Origin: Thermohalobaculum xanthum
GTDB taxonomy: Bacteria > Pseudomonadota > Alphaproteobacteria > Rhodobacterales > Rhodobacteraceae
DNA: 64,000 bases
Direction: 5' to 3'
Assembly: GCF_016623495.1 (NCBI RefSeq)
Contig: NZ_JAEHHL010000016.1
Span: 1 to 64,000 of the forward strand
In this document: positions 41,583 to 50,933 of the stretch, piece after piece
Numbering within the stretch: position 1 is the stretch's first letter
How the letters are laid out: each line of letters starts with the position of its first letter
Translations under genes and position numbers: made by a program
Notes under the pieces: model-generated
The model's database searches: none
Told to the model about the DNA's origin: nothing
The model's input: the letters and a program-made list of their open reading frames with translations, nothing else

Positions 41583-43070
41583 TCACAGCGCGTCGCAGGC
41601 CGCGCGCAGCCGCGCGATCCCCTCGGGGATCCGATCGGCCGGGATCGAGGAAAAGCCCAGCCGGAAGTTGCGCCGCCCCGCACCGGCCTGGGCGAAGAAA
41701 GGCTCGCCGGGCTCGATCACCACGCCCTCGTCCAGCGCGCGGCGCGCGAGCTGCGCGGCGTCGAGCCCCTCGGCCCCGGTGAGCCAGTAGCTCGACCCGC
41801 CGAAGCCGGGGCTGCGCGCCCAGCCGGGCAGGTGGCGCTCGAGCGCCTCGGACATCACCTGCCAGCGCTCGCGATAGGTGCGGTGGATGCGGCGCACCAG
41901 CACGTCGAAATGCCCGTTGGCGAGGAACAGTGCTGCGGCCCGCTGGTTGTTGCCAGGCGGGTGGCGCAGCATGAGCCGGCGCAGCGCCCTGAGCTCGGCG
42001 ATCAGCGCCTCGTCGGCGGCGATGAAGCCCAGCCGCAAGCCCGGCATCAGCGATTTCGAGAACGAGCCCACGTAGATCACCCGCCCGTCCTCGTCGAGCG
42101 ACTTGAGCGCCGGCAGCGGCGCGCCGATGTAGTTGGCCTCGAACTCGTAGTCGTCCTCGACGATCACGAGGCTCTCGCGCCGCGCCGCGTCGAGCAGCGC
42201 GCGCCGGCGCTCGAGGCTCATCGTCACCGTCGTCGGGTAGTGGTGCGACGGCGTGCAAAAGAGGATCGAGGCGCCCTCGAGCGCCGCGCCGACCATCACG
42301 CCGTCATGGTCGACCGACACCTGGCGCAGCGCGTCGGTCCTGCGCGCCAGCATCAGGCGCAGGTCAGGGTAGCCCGGCTCCTCCATCGCCACCGGGGTGT
42401 TGCGCCCGACCAGCAGCGCGGCGATCAGGTAGAGCGCGTTCTGCGCGCCCAGCGTCACCAGCACCTGCGACGGGCTGGCCGAGATGCCGCGGCGCGGCAG
42501 GATGCGGCGGGCGATCTCCTCGGTCAGCAGCGCGTCGTCCTCGGAGTAGCGGTCAAGTGTCCAGGCGTCGAGCCAGCGCCGTCCCATCGCCTGGCGCACG
42601 CAGTCGCGCCATTCGGCGATGGGAAAGACCTGCGCGTCGACCTGGCCGTAGACGAAGGGGAAGGGATGGCGCTGCCAGTCGGCGGGCCGGAACACGAGCC
42701 GGTCGTCGGCGCAGTGCTCGACCATCCGGGCGCGCCAGTCGATGCCGGCTTCGGCGGATTGCGGGCGCGGCTCGGTCGCCTGGGGGCCGGTACTGAGCCC
42801 GTCCACGGCCTGCGCGTCGACGAAGTAGCCCGAGCGCTCGCGCGCCATCAGGAAGCCTTCCGAGACCAGCGCCTGGTAGGCCAGTGTCACGGTGTTGCGG
42901 CTCACGCCCAGTTGCCCGGCCATGGCGCGGGTCGAGGGCACCGGCTCGCCCGGCTGCAGGCGGCCCGCGGCGATGGCGCGCGTCAGCACCTCGCGGATCT
43001 GCGCCTGCAGTGTCGCGGGTTGCGAACGTTCGAGGTGGAACAGCGTCTCGCGCATCGTGGCCCGGAGCAT
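41583..43070 (-). CDS. tauR: MocR-type PLP-dependent regulator of taurine metabolism
   Basis: About 495 aa. An N-terminal GntR winged helix (about 10-80; PSTRAMAGQLGVSRNTVTLA) is fused to a fold-type I aminotransferase domain with VIYVGSFSKSLMPGLRLGF holding the PLP lysine. In Rhodobacter, TauR activates taurine genes in response to taurine. Divergent from tpa, as in known systems. Start is uncertain among 43079 (TTG), 43070 (ATG) and 43055 (ATG). Confidence 0.92.
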   Translation of the reverse strand: MLRATMRETLFHLERSQPATLQAQIREVLTRAIAAGRLQPGEPVPSTRAMAGQLGVSRNTVTLAYQALVSEGFLMARERSGYFVDAQAVDGLSTGPQATEPRPQSAEAGIDWRARMVEHCADDRLVFRPADWQRHPFPFVYGQVDAQVFPIAEWRDCVRQAMGRRWLDAWTLDRYSEDDALLTEEIARRILPRRGISASPSQVLVTLGAQNALYLIAALLVGRNTPVAMEEPGYPDLRLMLARRTDALRQVSVDHDGVMVGAALEGASILFCTPSHHYPTTVTMSLERRRALLDAARRESLVIVEDDYEFEANYIGAPLPALKSLDEDGRVIYVGSFSKSLMPGLRLGFIAADEALIAELRALRRLMLRHPPGNNQRAAALFLANGHFDVLVRRIHRTYRERWQVMSEALERHLPGWARSPGFGGSSYWLTGAEGLDAAQLARRALDEGVVIEPGEPFFAQAGAGRRNFRLGFSSIPADRIPEGIARLRAACDAL

Positions 43071-43147
43071 CGCCCTCAACTGGTCCTATCGTGGGGCCAG
43101 CGTAAGGCCCTAGGCTATGTCAACGCAACTCTGGCCGGAGAGCCGCT
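43071..43147. promoter_or_regulatory. Divergent tauR-tpa control region
   Basis: CTGGTCCTA at 43080-43088 resembles the CTGGAC-type direct repeats reported for TauR in Rhodobacter capsulatus, with a weaker CTGGCC at 43131. The -10/-35 elements are not clear. Confidence 0.4.
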
Positions 43148-44491
43148 ATGCACGACATGGACATCAGGAGCGCGGATCGCGCCAATTCGCTCGAAGAGCA
43201 CTGGATGCCGTTCACCGGCAACCGCGATTTCAAGGAGAACCCCCGCCTGATCGTGAAGGGCGAGGGCATGTATTACACCGACCACAAGGGCGGGAAGGTG
43301 ATCGACGGCTCGTCGGCGCTGTTCTGCTCGCCCGCCGGCCACGCCCGCCCCGAGATCGCCGACGCGGTGCATGCGCAGCTGCTCGAGAACAGCTACTCGG
43401 CGCCCTTCCAGCTGGGCCATGCCGGGCAGTTCGAGCTGGCGCGCAAGGTCGCCGACCTGCTGCCCGAGCCGATGAACCACGTCTTCTTCGTCAACTCGGG
43501 CTCGGAGGCGATCGATACCGCGCTCAAGATGGTAATGGCCTATCACCGCGCCAATGGCGAGGGGCAGCGCCTGCGCTTCGTCAGCCGCGAGCGCGCCTAT
43601 CACGGCGTGAACATGGGCGGCGTCAGCCTCTCGGGCATGGTCAAGAACCGCGAGACCTTCCCGGTCGTCATGCCGAACGTGGTGATGATGCGCCACACAT
43701 GGACGGGCAAGGAGCTGTTCTGCGACGGCCGCCCGCAGCATGACGGCGTCGAGCTGGCGAACGACCTCGAGCGGCACTGCATGACCTATGGCGGCGCCAC
43801 CATCGCGGCGGTGTTCGTCGAGCCCGTGGCCGGCTCGACCGGCACGCTGGTGCCGCCGGTGGGCTATATCGAGCGGATCCGCGAGATCTGCGACCAGTAC
43901 GGCATCCTGCTGGTGTTCGACGAGGTCATCACCGGATTCGGCCGGCTGGGCGCGCCTTTCGCGAGCCAGCTCTTCGGCGTCACGCCCGACATCTGCACCA
44001 TGGCCAAGGCGCTGACGAACGGCTGCATCCCGATGGGCGCGGTCGCCTGCCGAGACGAGATCTACGAGACGGTGACCGACGCGGCGCCCGACAACGCCAT
44101 CGAGTTCTTCCACGGCTACACCTATTCCGGCCACCCGGCGGCATGCGCCGCGGGCATCGCCGCACTCGACATCTACGAGCGCGAGGGGCTGTTCCAGAAG
44201 GCCGCCGAGCTTGCGCCCTACTTCGCCAAGGCGGTCATGGGCCTGCGCAGCCACAAGCTGGTCCGCGACATCCGCACGATCGGCCTGATGTCGGGCATCG
44301 AGGTCCATCCCGGCGCCGCCCCCGGCATCCGCGGGCAGGAGATGCAGAAGGCGATGTTCTGGAACGGCTGCCACGTGAAGTTCACGGGCGACACCGGCAT
44401 CGTCGCCCCGGCCTTCATCGCCACCGAGGCCCATGTCGACGAGATCGTCGACCGCTTCCGCTACACGCTGGACCAGTTCGCGGCGATGTGA
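43148..44491 (+). CDS. tpa: Taurine:pyruvate aminotransferase
   Basis: 447 aa, class III PLP aminotransferase. It moves the amino group of taurine to pyruvate, giving sulfoacetaldehyde and alanine. PLP lysine is Lys287 (MAKALTNG); VFDEVITGFGRLG precedes it, and NSGSEAIDTALKM is the phosphate-binding region. The identity as Tpa rather than another omega-aminotransferase rests on its place beside tauR and xsc. GGAGAG upstream of the ATG. Confidence 0.9.
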   Translation: MHDMDIRSADRANSLEEHWMPFTGNRDFKENPRLIVKGEGMYYTDHKGGKVIDGSSALFCSPAGHARPEIADAVHAQLLENSYSAPFQLGHAGQFELARKVADLLPEPMNHVFFVNSGSEAIDTALKMVMAYHRANGEGQRLRFVSRERAYHGVNMGGVSLSGMVKNRETFPVVMPNVVMMRHTWTGKELFCDGRPQHDGVELANDLERHCMTYGGATIAAVFVEPVAGSTGTLVPPVGYIERIREICDQYGILLVFDEVITGFGRLGAPFASQLFGVTPDICTMAKALTNGCIPMGAVACRDEIYETVTDAAPDNAIEFFHGYTYSGHPAACAAGIAALDIYEREGLFQKAAELAPYFAKAVMGLRSHKLVRDIRTIGLMSGIEVHPGAAPGIRGQEMQKAMFWNGCHVKFTGDTGIVAPAFIATEAHVDEIVDRFRYTLDQFAAM

Positions 44492-44502
44492 GCCAGCCAG
44501 CC

Positions 44503-44530
44503 GCCCCCGCCCCGTGACCGGGACGGGGGC
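44503..44530 (+). terminator. Hairpin terminator after tpa
   Basis: A 12-bp GC stem with one mismatch (GCCCCCGCCCCG with CGGGACGGGGGC), loop TGAC, 11 bases after the stop codon. Confidence 0.65.
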
Positions 44531-44617
44531 AAGACCTGATGGATCCAGGCATCGCGCCGACGCCTCCCGGCGAAGGGCAAACCCCTCCGCCGCCGCGGGG
44601 TCCTCGCGGGTTTCGCC

Positions 44618-45145
44618 TCACTGTGGCGGATAGGGATCGATCGGGATCATGACGTGGGCGTAGGGCGTGCCCGGCCACATGACCCATGGCCCGCCGTTCT
44701 TCGGATCGGTCGATATGTTGTCGAACAGCGACTGGTCAGGCACGATGATCATCAGATGCGCGCCGACCCCCTCGACCCAGTCGCCCTCTTCCTTCTTTCC
44801 GTCCGGCCTGAGATTGCTGATCGCCGCGTCGCCCGCCAGCATGTAGGCGATGCCAAGCTTGTCGTAGGTCGGTTTCTCGCCCTTCCCCAGCGCCGCGATC
44901 ACGTTCAGCCAGGCCTTGTCCGCGCACCACGGGTTCGGGCCCCCGTCGTCGGGAACGTCGGGCAGGCAGACCCAGCCGTTCGAACCCTCGCGCAGGACCT
45001 CGCCGCCCCAGGTCTGGATCGTCGCCTTCGAGGCGAGCGAGCTTGGCCCGGCGGACATGGCGCTTTCGATCTCGGATTCCCCGGCCCAGGCTGTCGAGGA
45101 CAGCAGCAGCAACGCCGCCGAGGCGGCGTGAAGTCGGATGATCAT
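44618..45145 (-). CDS. Exported hypothetical protein, 175 aa
   Basis: A signal peptide (RLHAASAALLLLSSTAWAGE, cleavage near residue 20) indicates export. The mature domain contains a CLPDVP and PWCADKAW cysteine pair and a WPGTPYAHVMIPI end; I do not recognise a named family with certainty. AAGGAGG precedes the ATG. Divergent from the DUF1254 gene, also exported, so both may be induced together. Confidence 0.85.
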   Translation of the reverse strand: MIIRLHAASAALLLLSSTAWAGESEIESAMSAGPSSLASKATIQTWGGEVLREGSNGWVCLPDVPDDGGPNPWCADKAWLNVIAALGKGEKPTYDKLGIAYMLAGDAAISNLRPDGKKEEGDWVEGVGAHLMIIVPDQSLFDNISTDPKNGGPWVMWPGTPYAHVMIPIDPYPPQ

Positions 45146-45456
45146 GGGAGCCTCCTTGCACGGTCTCGCGCCGCTCATCCGCGCGTGCCGGCCATCCTCC
45201 CGATCGGCGGAGGATGCCGCGGGATCCCGGAAGTGTAGCAGCACGAGCCGAAAATGTGGATGACGGAGCGCCGAACGGGGCGCAAACGTGATCGTGCCGC
45301 ACAATGCCTCGCCGCCGCGGGCGGCCTGCGCTCCAGCCGCGCCAAGCGCGGACGCTCCTGCCGTCACAAAAGATCATTGACGACGCGGCAGACTCCGAAG
45401 GCGCAAGCGGCTACGCTTCGCGGCGTTGTTGCGAACGATTTGAAGGATCACACCGA
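45146..45456. other. Divergent promoter region
   Basis: No gene. Presumably holds promoters for the exported protein to the left and the DUF1254 protein to the right. The reading frame upstream of 45457 is open but lacks protein-like features. A GAAGGA site lies before 45457. Confidence 0.45.
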
Positions 45457-47067
45457 ATGCCCGGATTTCGCGCCCCGGCCAGTTTGCTGGCTTTCCTGCT
45501 GGCCTTCTCGCCCGCCGCCTTCGCCCAAGTGTCCCCCGACGCGCTGAGGTCGATCTCGACGCCCGACACGGTCGAGACCCGGATCGGCACCCTGAGCTTC
45601 AAGGACGGCACGCCGCGCGGGGACACGGCCAAGGCCGTCTACGACAACGTCGATTTCACCTACGCCTTCCGCGCCTTCACCGACACGTTCAAGGGCGTCA
45701 GCGTCCAGGCGGCGCTCGAGGGCTTCCAGGCCGCGGGCATCAAGGACAACGAGATCCTGATCTTCTCGGAACTGATGGACTCGAGCTCGCTGTTCCTGAC
45801 GGCGAACGCCGACACGGTCTACTATCTCGGCTTCATCGATCTCTCGAACGGACCGATGGTGCTCGAGACCCCGCCGGACGCGCTCGGCACCATCGACGAC
45901 ATGTGGTTCCGCTGGGTCACCGACTTCGGCCGCCCCGGCCCGGACCGCGGCGAGGGCGGCAGGTACCTCCTGGTCGGACCCGGCTATGACGGCTTCCTGC
46001 CCGAGGGCGGCTTCCATGTCGGGCGCTCGGAAACGAGCCGCGTCCTCGTCCTTGGCCGTTCGTTCCTGACCAATGACGACCCCGCGCCCACCGTCAAGGT
46101 GATCAAGGACAACCTGAAGCTCTATCCCTACGCAGCGGGCGGCGTCGGCATGCCGATCGCCCGCTACCTCGAGGGCGGGGTCGAGCTTGGCCGCAACGCC
46201 GAGCCCAAGACGCCGGTCTTCCATGAGGGCACCGGGCTCGTGATCAACACCATCCCGCCCAACGATTTCAGCTATTACGAGCTGCTGAACCGGCTGGTGC
46301 AGGCCGAGCAGGCCGCCGTGATCGACCCCGAACTGATGGGCCCCATCGCGTCGATCGGCATCAGGAAGGGGCACGACTTCGCGCCGGACGAGCGGATGAA
46401 GAGGATCCTGACCGAGGCGGTGGCGCTCGCCAATGCGACGGGGCGCACGCTCGGCTTCGATCCGCGCGACCCGGACTGGTACTGGTACGAGAACTCGAAC
46501 TGGTGGAACCCGCTGTTCCTGGGCGGCTACAAGTTCGAGACGCCGCTGCCCGAGATCACCGCCGAAGGAGCCAAGCCCTATCCCCCGTCGGGCTACAAGC
46601 AGAACGATGCGCGGACCTCGTTCTTCTACAACGCCACGGGCATCACGCCGGCGATGGCGATGCGGCTGACCGGCGTCGGGTCGCAGTACCTGTTCGCCAC
46701 CAAGGACGCCAAGGGCGAGTTCTTCGACGGCGCCAAGACCTACAAGGTGACGCTGCCCAAGGGCATCCCGGCAGCGGCATTCTGGTCGTTCACGCTCTAC
46801 GACAACCAGACGCGGTCGATGCTGCAGACGCCGCAGAAATACCCGCGGGCGGGCTCGCAGAACTATCCCTCGCCGGCGGCCGAGGTGGCCGAAGACGGCT
46901 CGACCACGATCTGGTTCGCGCCCGAGCAGCCCGACGGCGCGGCGCGCGGCAACTGGATCCAGACCGACCCGAACAAGGGCTGGGTCACGCTGCTGCGGCT
47001 CTACAGCCCGCTCAAGCCCTTCTTCGACAAGTCGTGGCAGCCGACCGAGATCGAGCCCGTCGACTGA
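45457..47067 (+). CDS. DUF1254/DUF1214 exported protein
   Basis: 536 aa with a signal peptide (PASLLAFLLAFSPAAFAQ). The N-terminal DUF1254 part has the NADTVYYLGFIDLSNGPMVLE signature near residue 125; the C-terminal DUF1214 part shows WSFTLYDNQTRSMLQTP and NWIQTDPNKGW near the end. These periplasmic proteins are widespread but of unknown function. The start at 45457 gives a clean signal peptide and has GAAGGA 9 bases upstream. Confidence 0.93.
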   Translation: MPGFRAPASLLAFLLAFSPAAFAQVSPDALRSISTPDTVETRIGTLSFKDGTPRGDTAKAVYDNVDFTYAFRAFTDTFKGVSVQAALEGFQAAGIKDNEILIFSELMDSSSLFLTANADTVYYLGFIDLSNGPMVLETPPDALGTIDDMWFRWVTDFGRPGPDRGEGGRYLLVGPGYDGFLPEGGFHVGRSETSRVLVLGRSFLTNDDPAPTVKVIKDNLKLYPYAAGGVGMPIARYLEGGVELGRNAEPKTPVFHEGTGLVINTIPPNDFSYYELLNRLVQAEQAAVIDPELMGPIASIGIRKGHDFAPDERMKRILTEAVALANATGRTLGFDPRDPDWYWYENSNWWNPLFLGGYKFETPLPEITAEGAKPYPPSGYKQNDARTSFFYNATGITPAMAMRLTGVGSQYLFATKDAKGEFFDGAKTYKVTLPKGIPAAAFWSFTLYDNQTRSMLQTPQKYPRAGSQNYPSPAAEVAEDGSTTIWFAPEQPDGAARGNWIQTDPNKGWVTLLRLYSPLKPFFDKSWQPTEIEPVD

Positions 47068-47173
47068 GACATCGCGGGCGCCGGGATGATCCGGCGCCCG
47101 CAATCGCCGATTGCCAGAGCCGCGCCGCGACAAGCCCGGTGCGGCGGTGCCGAATGAGCGTGCGCGATAGCGG

Positions 47174-49207
47174 CTAGTGCGAAGCGGCCGCCTTCGCCAC
47201 CTGGCCCGCCTCGACCAGCCCCCTGCCCTCCAGCAGCGCCTCGGGCCCCGGCAGCTGGCCGCGAAAGGCGGTGTAGGCGTCCTCGGGCGGGCGGCTGCCG
47301 CCGGCCGAAAGAACGTGCCGGGCCAGCCGCGCGGCGGTCCCGGGGTCGAATGGGTCGCCGGTTTCCTCGAAGGCGCGGAAGGCGTCGGCGTCCATCACCT
47401 CGGACCACATGTAGCTGTAGTAGCCGGCGGAATAGCCGTCGCCCGCGAAGACGTGCTGGAAGTGGGGCGTGGCGTGGCGCATCACCACCCCGGGCGGCAT
47501 GCCGATGCGCTCGAGCACCTCGGCCTGGAAGCTCTCGGGGTCGAAGTTGCCGGCGTCGGTCAGCGTGTGCATTTCCAGGTCGACCAGCGCCGAGGCCACG
47601 TATTCGACCGTCGCGAAGCCCTGGTTGAAGGTCTCGGCGCCCTTGATGCGCGCGATCAGGTCGGCCGGCATCGGCTCGCCCGTCTCGACGTGGCGGGCAT
47701 GGGCCGCGAGGATGTCGGGCACCGAGAGCCAATGCTCGTAGAGCTGGCTGGGCAGTTCGACGAAATCGCGCGCGACCGAGGTGCCGGCGATGAAGGGATA
47801 ACGCACGTCCGACATCAGGCCGTGCAGCGCATGGCCGAACTCGTGGAACAGCGTGCGCGCATCGTCCCAGGTCAGGAGCGCGGGGTCGGCCTTGGCAAAG
47901 TTGCAGGTGTTGAGGATGATCGGCCGCCCCGGCTCCCACAGCCCCTGCTGGCCGCGCAGCGCGCTCATCCACGCGCCCGAGCGTTTCGAGGGGCGGGCGA
48001 AGTAGTCGCCGATGAAAAGGCCCAGATGGCTGCCATCGGCGCGCGTCACCTCCCATGCCCGCGCGTCGGGGTGGTGCAGCGTCAGCCCCTCGACCGGCGT
48101 GAAGCCAAGGCCGAAGAGCCGCCCGGCCACGTCGAAGGCGGCGGCGATGACGCTGTCGAGCGCCAGGTACGGCTTGGTCTCGGCCTCGTCGAGGTCGTGC
48201 AGGCGCTTGCGCAGCGCCTCGGCATAGTGGCGCCAGTCCCAGGGCGCGATCTCGATCTCGGCGCCCCCGGCGGCGGCCAGCGCCTCGAGCGACGCGGCCT
48301 CCTCCGCGGCCTTGGCCCGGGCGGGCTTCCAGACGCGCATCAGCAACTCGCGCACCGCCTCGGGCGTCTTGGCCATCTGGTCGGCGAGCTTGAAGGAGGC
48401 GAAGTCGGGGAAGCCCAGGAGCCGCGCGCGCTCGACGCGCAGGCGCACCATCTCGGCCACCAGCGGCCAGTTCGTCGCCTCGCCCCGCGCCACCCAGGCG
48501 CGCCAGGCCCGCTCGCGCAGGTCGCGCCGGGTCGAGAAGGTCAGGAACGGCTCGACCGACGAGCGCGAGAGGGTGACGGCATAGCCCTCGCGGCCGCGGG
48601 TCTCCGCCTCGGCCCGCGCGGCCTTGACGAGAAAGCCGGGAAGGCCGTCGAGGTCGTCGGGCCCAAGGAACATCACCCAGTCGCTCTCGTCCTTGAGGAC
48701 GTTTTGCGAGAACTCGGTGCCCAGCGTCGCGAGGCGTGACATGATCTCGCGCATCCGCGCCTTGCCGGCGACGTCGAGGCGCGCGCCGGCCCGCACGAAC
48801 ATCTTGGTGTAGAGGTCGAGGACGCGCGCGGACTCGGCATCGAGCCGCTCGGGCGCGATTGCCTCGACCCGGCGGAACAGGCGCTCGTCCAACATCACGC
48901 GCGAGTGGTGCTGCGAGAGCAGGGGGGCCATTTCGCGCTCGATCGCCTGCAGCTCGGGGTTGGTGTGCGAGCCGCAGAGGTTCCAGAACACCGCGCCCAC
49001 CTGCGAGAGCGCGCGCCCGGCGCGTTCGAGTGCCTCGATGGTGTTGGTGAAATCGGGCGCGGCGGGGTCGGTCGCGATCGCCTCGACCTCGGCCAGGTGC
49101 TCGGCCATCGCCGCCTCGAAGGCGGGCGCGAAATGCGCGGGCTCGATGGCGTCGAAGGGCGGGAGGCCGAAGGGCGTGTCCCAGCGGTCGAGAAGCGGAT
49201 TGGTCAT
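47174..49207 (-). CDS. M3 family metallopeptidase (oligopeptidase A / Dcp type)
   Basis: 677 aa. The zinc motif LFHEFGHALHG lies near residue 445, with the M3 third ligand in the following GTSVARDFVELPSQLYEHW stretch. No signal peptide, so a cytoplasmic peptide-degrading enzyme. The N-terminus (PLLDRWDTPFGLPPFDAIEP) fits the Dcp/OpdA group; endo- versus dipeptidyl-carboxypeptidase activity cannot be told. ATG overlaps the stop of the GST gene (ATGA), so the two are coupled. Confidence 0.94.
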   Translation of the reverse strand: MTNPLLDRWDTPFGLPPFDAIEPAHFAPAFEAAMAEHLAEVEAIATDPAAPDFTNTIEALERAGRALSQVGAVFWNLCGSHTNPELQAIEREMAPLLSQHHSRVMLDERLFRRVEAIAPERLDAESARVLDLYTKMFVRAGARLDVAGKARMREIMSRLATLGTEFSQNVLKDESDWVMFLGPDDLDGLPGFLVKAARAEAETRGREGYAVTLSRSSVEPFLTFSTRRDLRERAWRAWVARGEATNWPLVAEMVRLRVERARLLGFPDFASFKLADQMAKTPEAVRELLMRVWKPARAKAAEEAASLEALAAAGGAEIEIAPWDWRHYAEALRKRLHDLDEAETKPYLALDSVIAAAFDVAGRLFGLGFTPVEGLTLHHPDARAWEVTRADGSHLGLFIGDYFARPSKRSGAWMSALRGQQGLWEPGRPIILNTCNFAKADPALLTWDDARTLFHEFGHALHGLMSDVRYPFIAGTSVARDFVELPSQLYEHWLSVPDILAAHARHVETGEPMPADLIARIKGAETFNQGFATVEYVASALVDLEMHTLTDAGNFDPESFQAEVLERIGMPPGVVMRHATPHFQHVFAGDGYSAGYYSYMWSEVMDADAFRAFEETGDPFDPGTAARLARHVLSAGGSRPPEDAYTAFRGQLPGPEALLEGRGLVEAGQVAKAAASH

Positions 49208-49854
49208 GCGGCTTTCCCCGGCAGCGTGCACGAGGGGCGCGCGCGCACCCGCCCGATCCAGTCGGCGAGGTTTGTCAGCTCTTCTGGCACCCGCTCGCGC
49301 ACGATCCGCAAGAAGTCGATCGCCACGATGGCGGTGATGTCGGCCACGGTGAAGCGCTCGGCCGCGACATAGGGGCTCTCGGCCAGCCGCGCGTCGAGGC
49401 GCTGGAGATGGACGGGAATGCGCCGGCGGTTGATCTCGCCCCATTCCGGCACCTGGTCCTCGAGCGCGCTCATATGCGGGTTCGTGTGGCGGAAGGTGGC
49501 GGTCACGGCGGCGAAGAGGCCGAACTCGACCCGGCGCTGCCACATGTCGATCACCGCCGTCTCGTACGGGGTCGCGCCCATCATGTTGGGCTCGGGATAG
49601 AGCGCCTCGAGATAGCGGCAGATCGCCTGGCTCTCGGTCAGGATGGTTCCGTCCTCGAGCTCGAGCGCGGGGACCTGCGGCACGCCCACCTTGCTCAGGT
49701 AGTCCGGCGCCTTGTGTGCGCCCTCGATCAGATCGAGCACGTGGCGCTCGATCTCGATCCCCTTCTCGGCGATGAAGATGTTCACGCGGCGCGGATTGGG
49801 CGCGCGCGGCTCTTCGAACAGACAGACGGCATCGGGCAGGTTGGGCGTGCTCAT
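49204..49854 (-). CDS. Glutathione S-transferase family protein
   Basis: 216 aa. Thioredoxin-like N-terminal domain (about 1-85; cis-Pro in [20 protein letters not shown] with the glutathione-binding ES) and helical C-terminal domain ([20 protein letters not shown]). No clear catalytic Ser/Cys can be named, so substrate unknown. The start at 49854 follows GAAAGG. Upstream partner of the M3 peptidase, divergent from pyrB. Confidence 0.92.
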   Translation of the reverse strand: MSTPNLPDAVCLFEEPRAPNPRRVNIFIAEKGIEIERHVLDLIEGAHKAPDYLSKVGVPQVPALELEDGTILTESQAICRYLEALYPEPNMMGATPYETAVIDMWQRRVEFGLFAAVTATFRHTNPHMSALEDQVPEWGEINRRRIPVHLQRLDARLAESPYVAAERFTVADITAIVAIDFLRIVRERVPEELTNLADWIGRVRARPSCTLPGKAA

Positions 49855-49991
49855 CGCGGGCCTTTCGGTCGAATCCCTCGGATCGGTCGGCGCCGAGCCT
49901 AGCCATGCCCTGCCCCTCGCGCCAAGTGCCCGTCTTGCGCCTCCTCGGGGCATCGGCCATAAGACGCCGACGCCAGCGACGAGGAGCCCGG

Positions 49992-50933
49992 ATGAGCGCC
50001 TTCCCCCATCGCCACCTGCTGGGCATCCACGACCTGTCCCCCTTCGACATCCGCGCGGTGCTCGACCTGGCCGAGGACTATGCAAGGCTGAACCAGAGCC
50101 ACGACAAGCATGCCGACGCGCTGCGCGGCCTGACCCAGATCAACCTGTTCTTCGAGAACTCGACGCGCACGCAGGCGAGCTTCGAGATCGCCGGCAAGCG
50201 GCTGGGCGCGGACGTCATGAACATGAGCGTCGGCACCAGCTCGGTCCGCAAGGGCGAGACGCTGATCGACACCGCGGCGACACTCAACGCGATGCGGCCC
50301 GACCTCTTGGTGGTGCGCCACCACAACTCGGGCGCCGTGGCGCTGCTCAGCGAGAAGGTCAACTGTGCGGTGCTGAACGCGGGCGACGGCCGGCACGAGC
50401 ACCCGACCCAGGCCCTGCTCGACGCGCTGACGATCCGTCGCCACAAGGGGCGCATCCAGAAGCTGACCATCGCGATCTGCGGCGACATCGCGAATTCGCG
50501 CGTCGCGCGCTCGAACATGCTGTGCCTAGGCAAGATGGAGAACCGGGTGCGGGTGATCGCGCCGCCCACCCTGCTGCCAGCCGGCATCGACCGCTTCGGC
50601 GTCGAGGTCTTCACCGAGATGGAGGAGGGCCTCAAGGACTGCGACGTGGTGATGATGCTGCGCATTCAGAACGAGCGGCTGGAGGGCCAGGCCGTGCCTT
50701 CGACGCGCGAGTATTTCCACCGCTATGGCCTGACCGAGGACAAGCTGGCGCTGGCCAGGCCCGACGCCATCGTGATGCATCCGGGCCCGATGAACCGCGG
50801 CGTCGAGATCGACCCCGCGGTCGCCGATTGCGAGCGCTCGGTGATTCGCGAGCAGGTCGAGATGGGGGTGGCGGTGCGCATGGCGGCGATGGACCTGCTG
50901 GCGCGCAACCTGAGGGCGGAGCGCATGGCATGA
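49992..50933 (+). CDS. pyrB: Aspartate carbamoyltransferase catalytic subunit
   Basis: 313 aa, first committed pyrimidine step (carbamoyl phosphate plus aspartate). Carbamoyl-phosphate motif [12 protein letters not shown] with Ser57-Thr-Arg-Thr60, then [12 protein letters not shown] near residue 139 and MHPGPMNRG near 262. GAGGAG upstream of the ATG. It overlaps the dihydroorotase-like gene (ATGA), as in bacteria whose ATCase is a complex with an inactive dihydroorotase partner. Confidence 0.98.
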   Translation: MSAFPHRHLLGIHDLSPFDIRAVLDLAEDYARLNQSHDKHADALRGLTQINLFFENSTRTQASFEIAGKRLGADVMNMSVGTSSVRKGETLIDTAATLNAMRPDLLVVRHHNSGAVALLSEKVNCAVLNAGDGRHEHPTQALLDALTIRRHKGRIQKLTIAICGDIANSRVARSNMLCLGKMENRVRVIAPPTLLPAGIDRFGVEVFTEMEEGLKDCDVVMMLRIQNERLEGQAVPSTREYFHRYGLTEDKLALARPDAIVMHPGPMNRGVEIDPAVADCERSVIREQVEMGVAVRMAAMDLLARNLRAERMA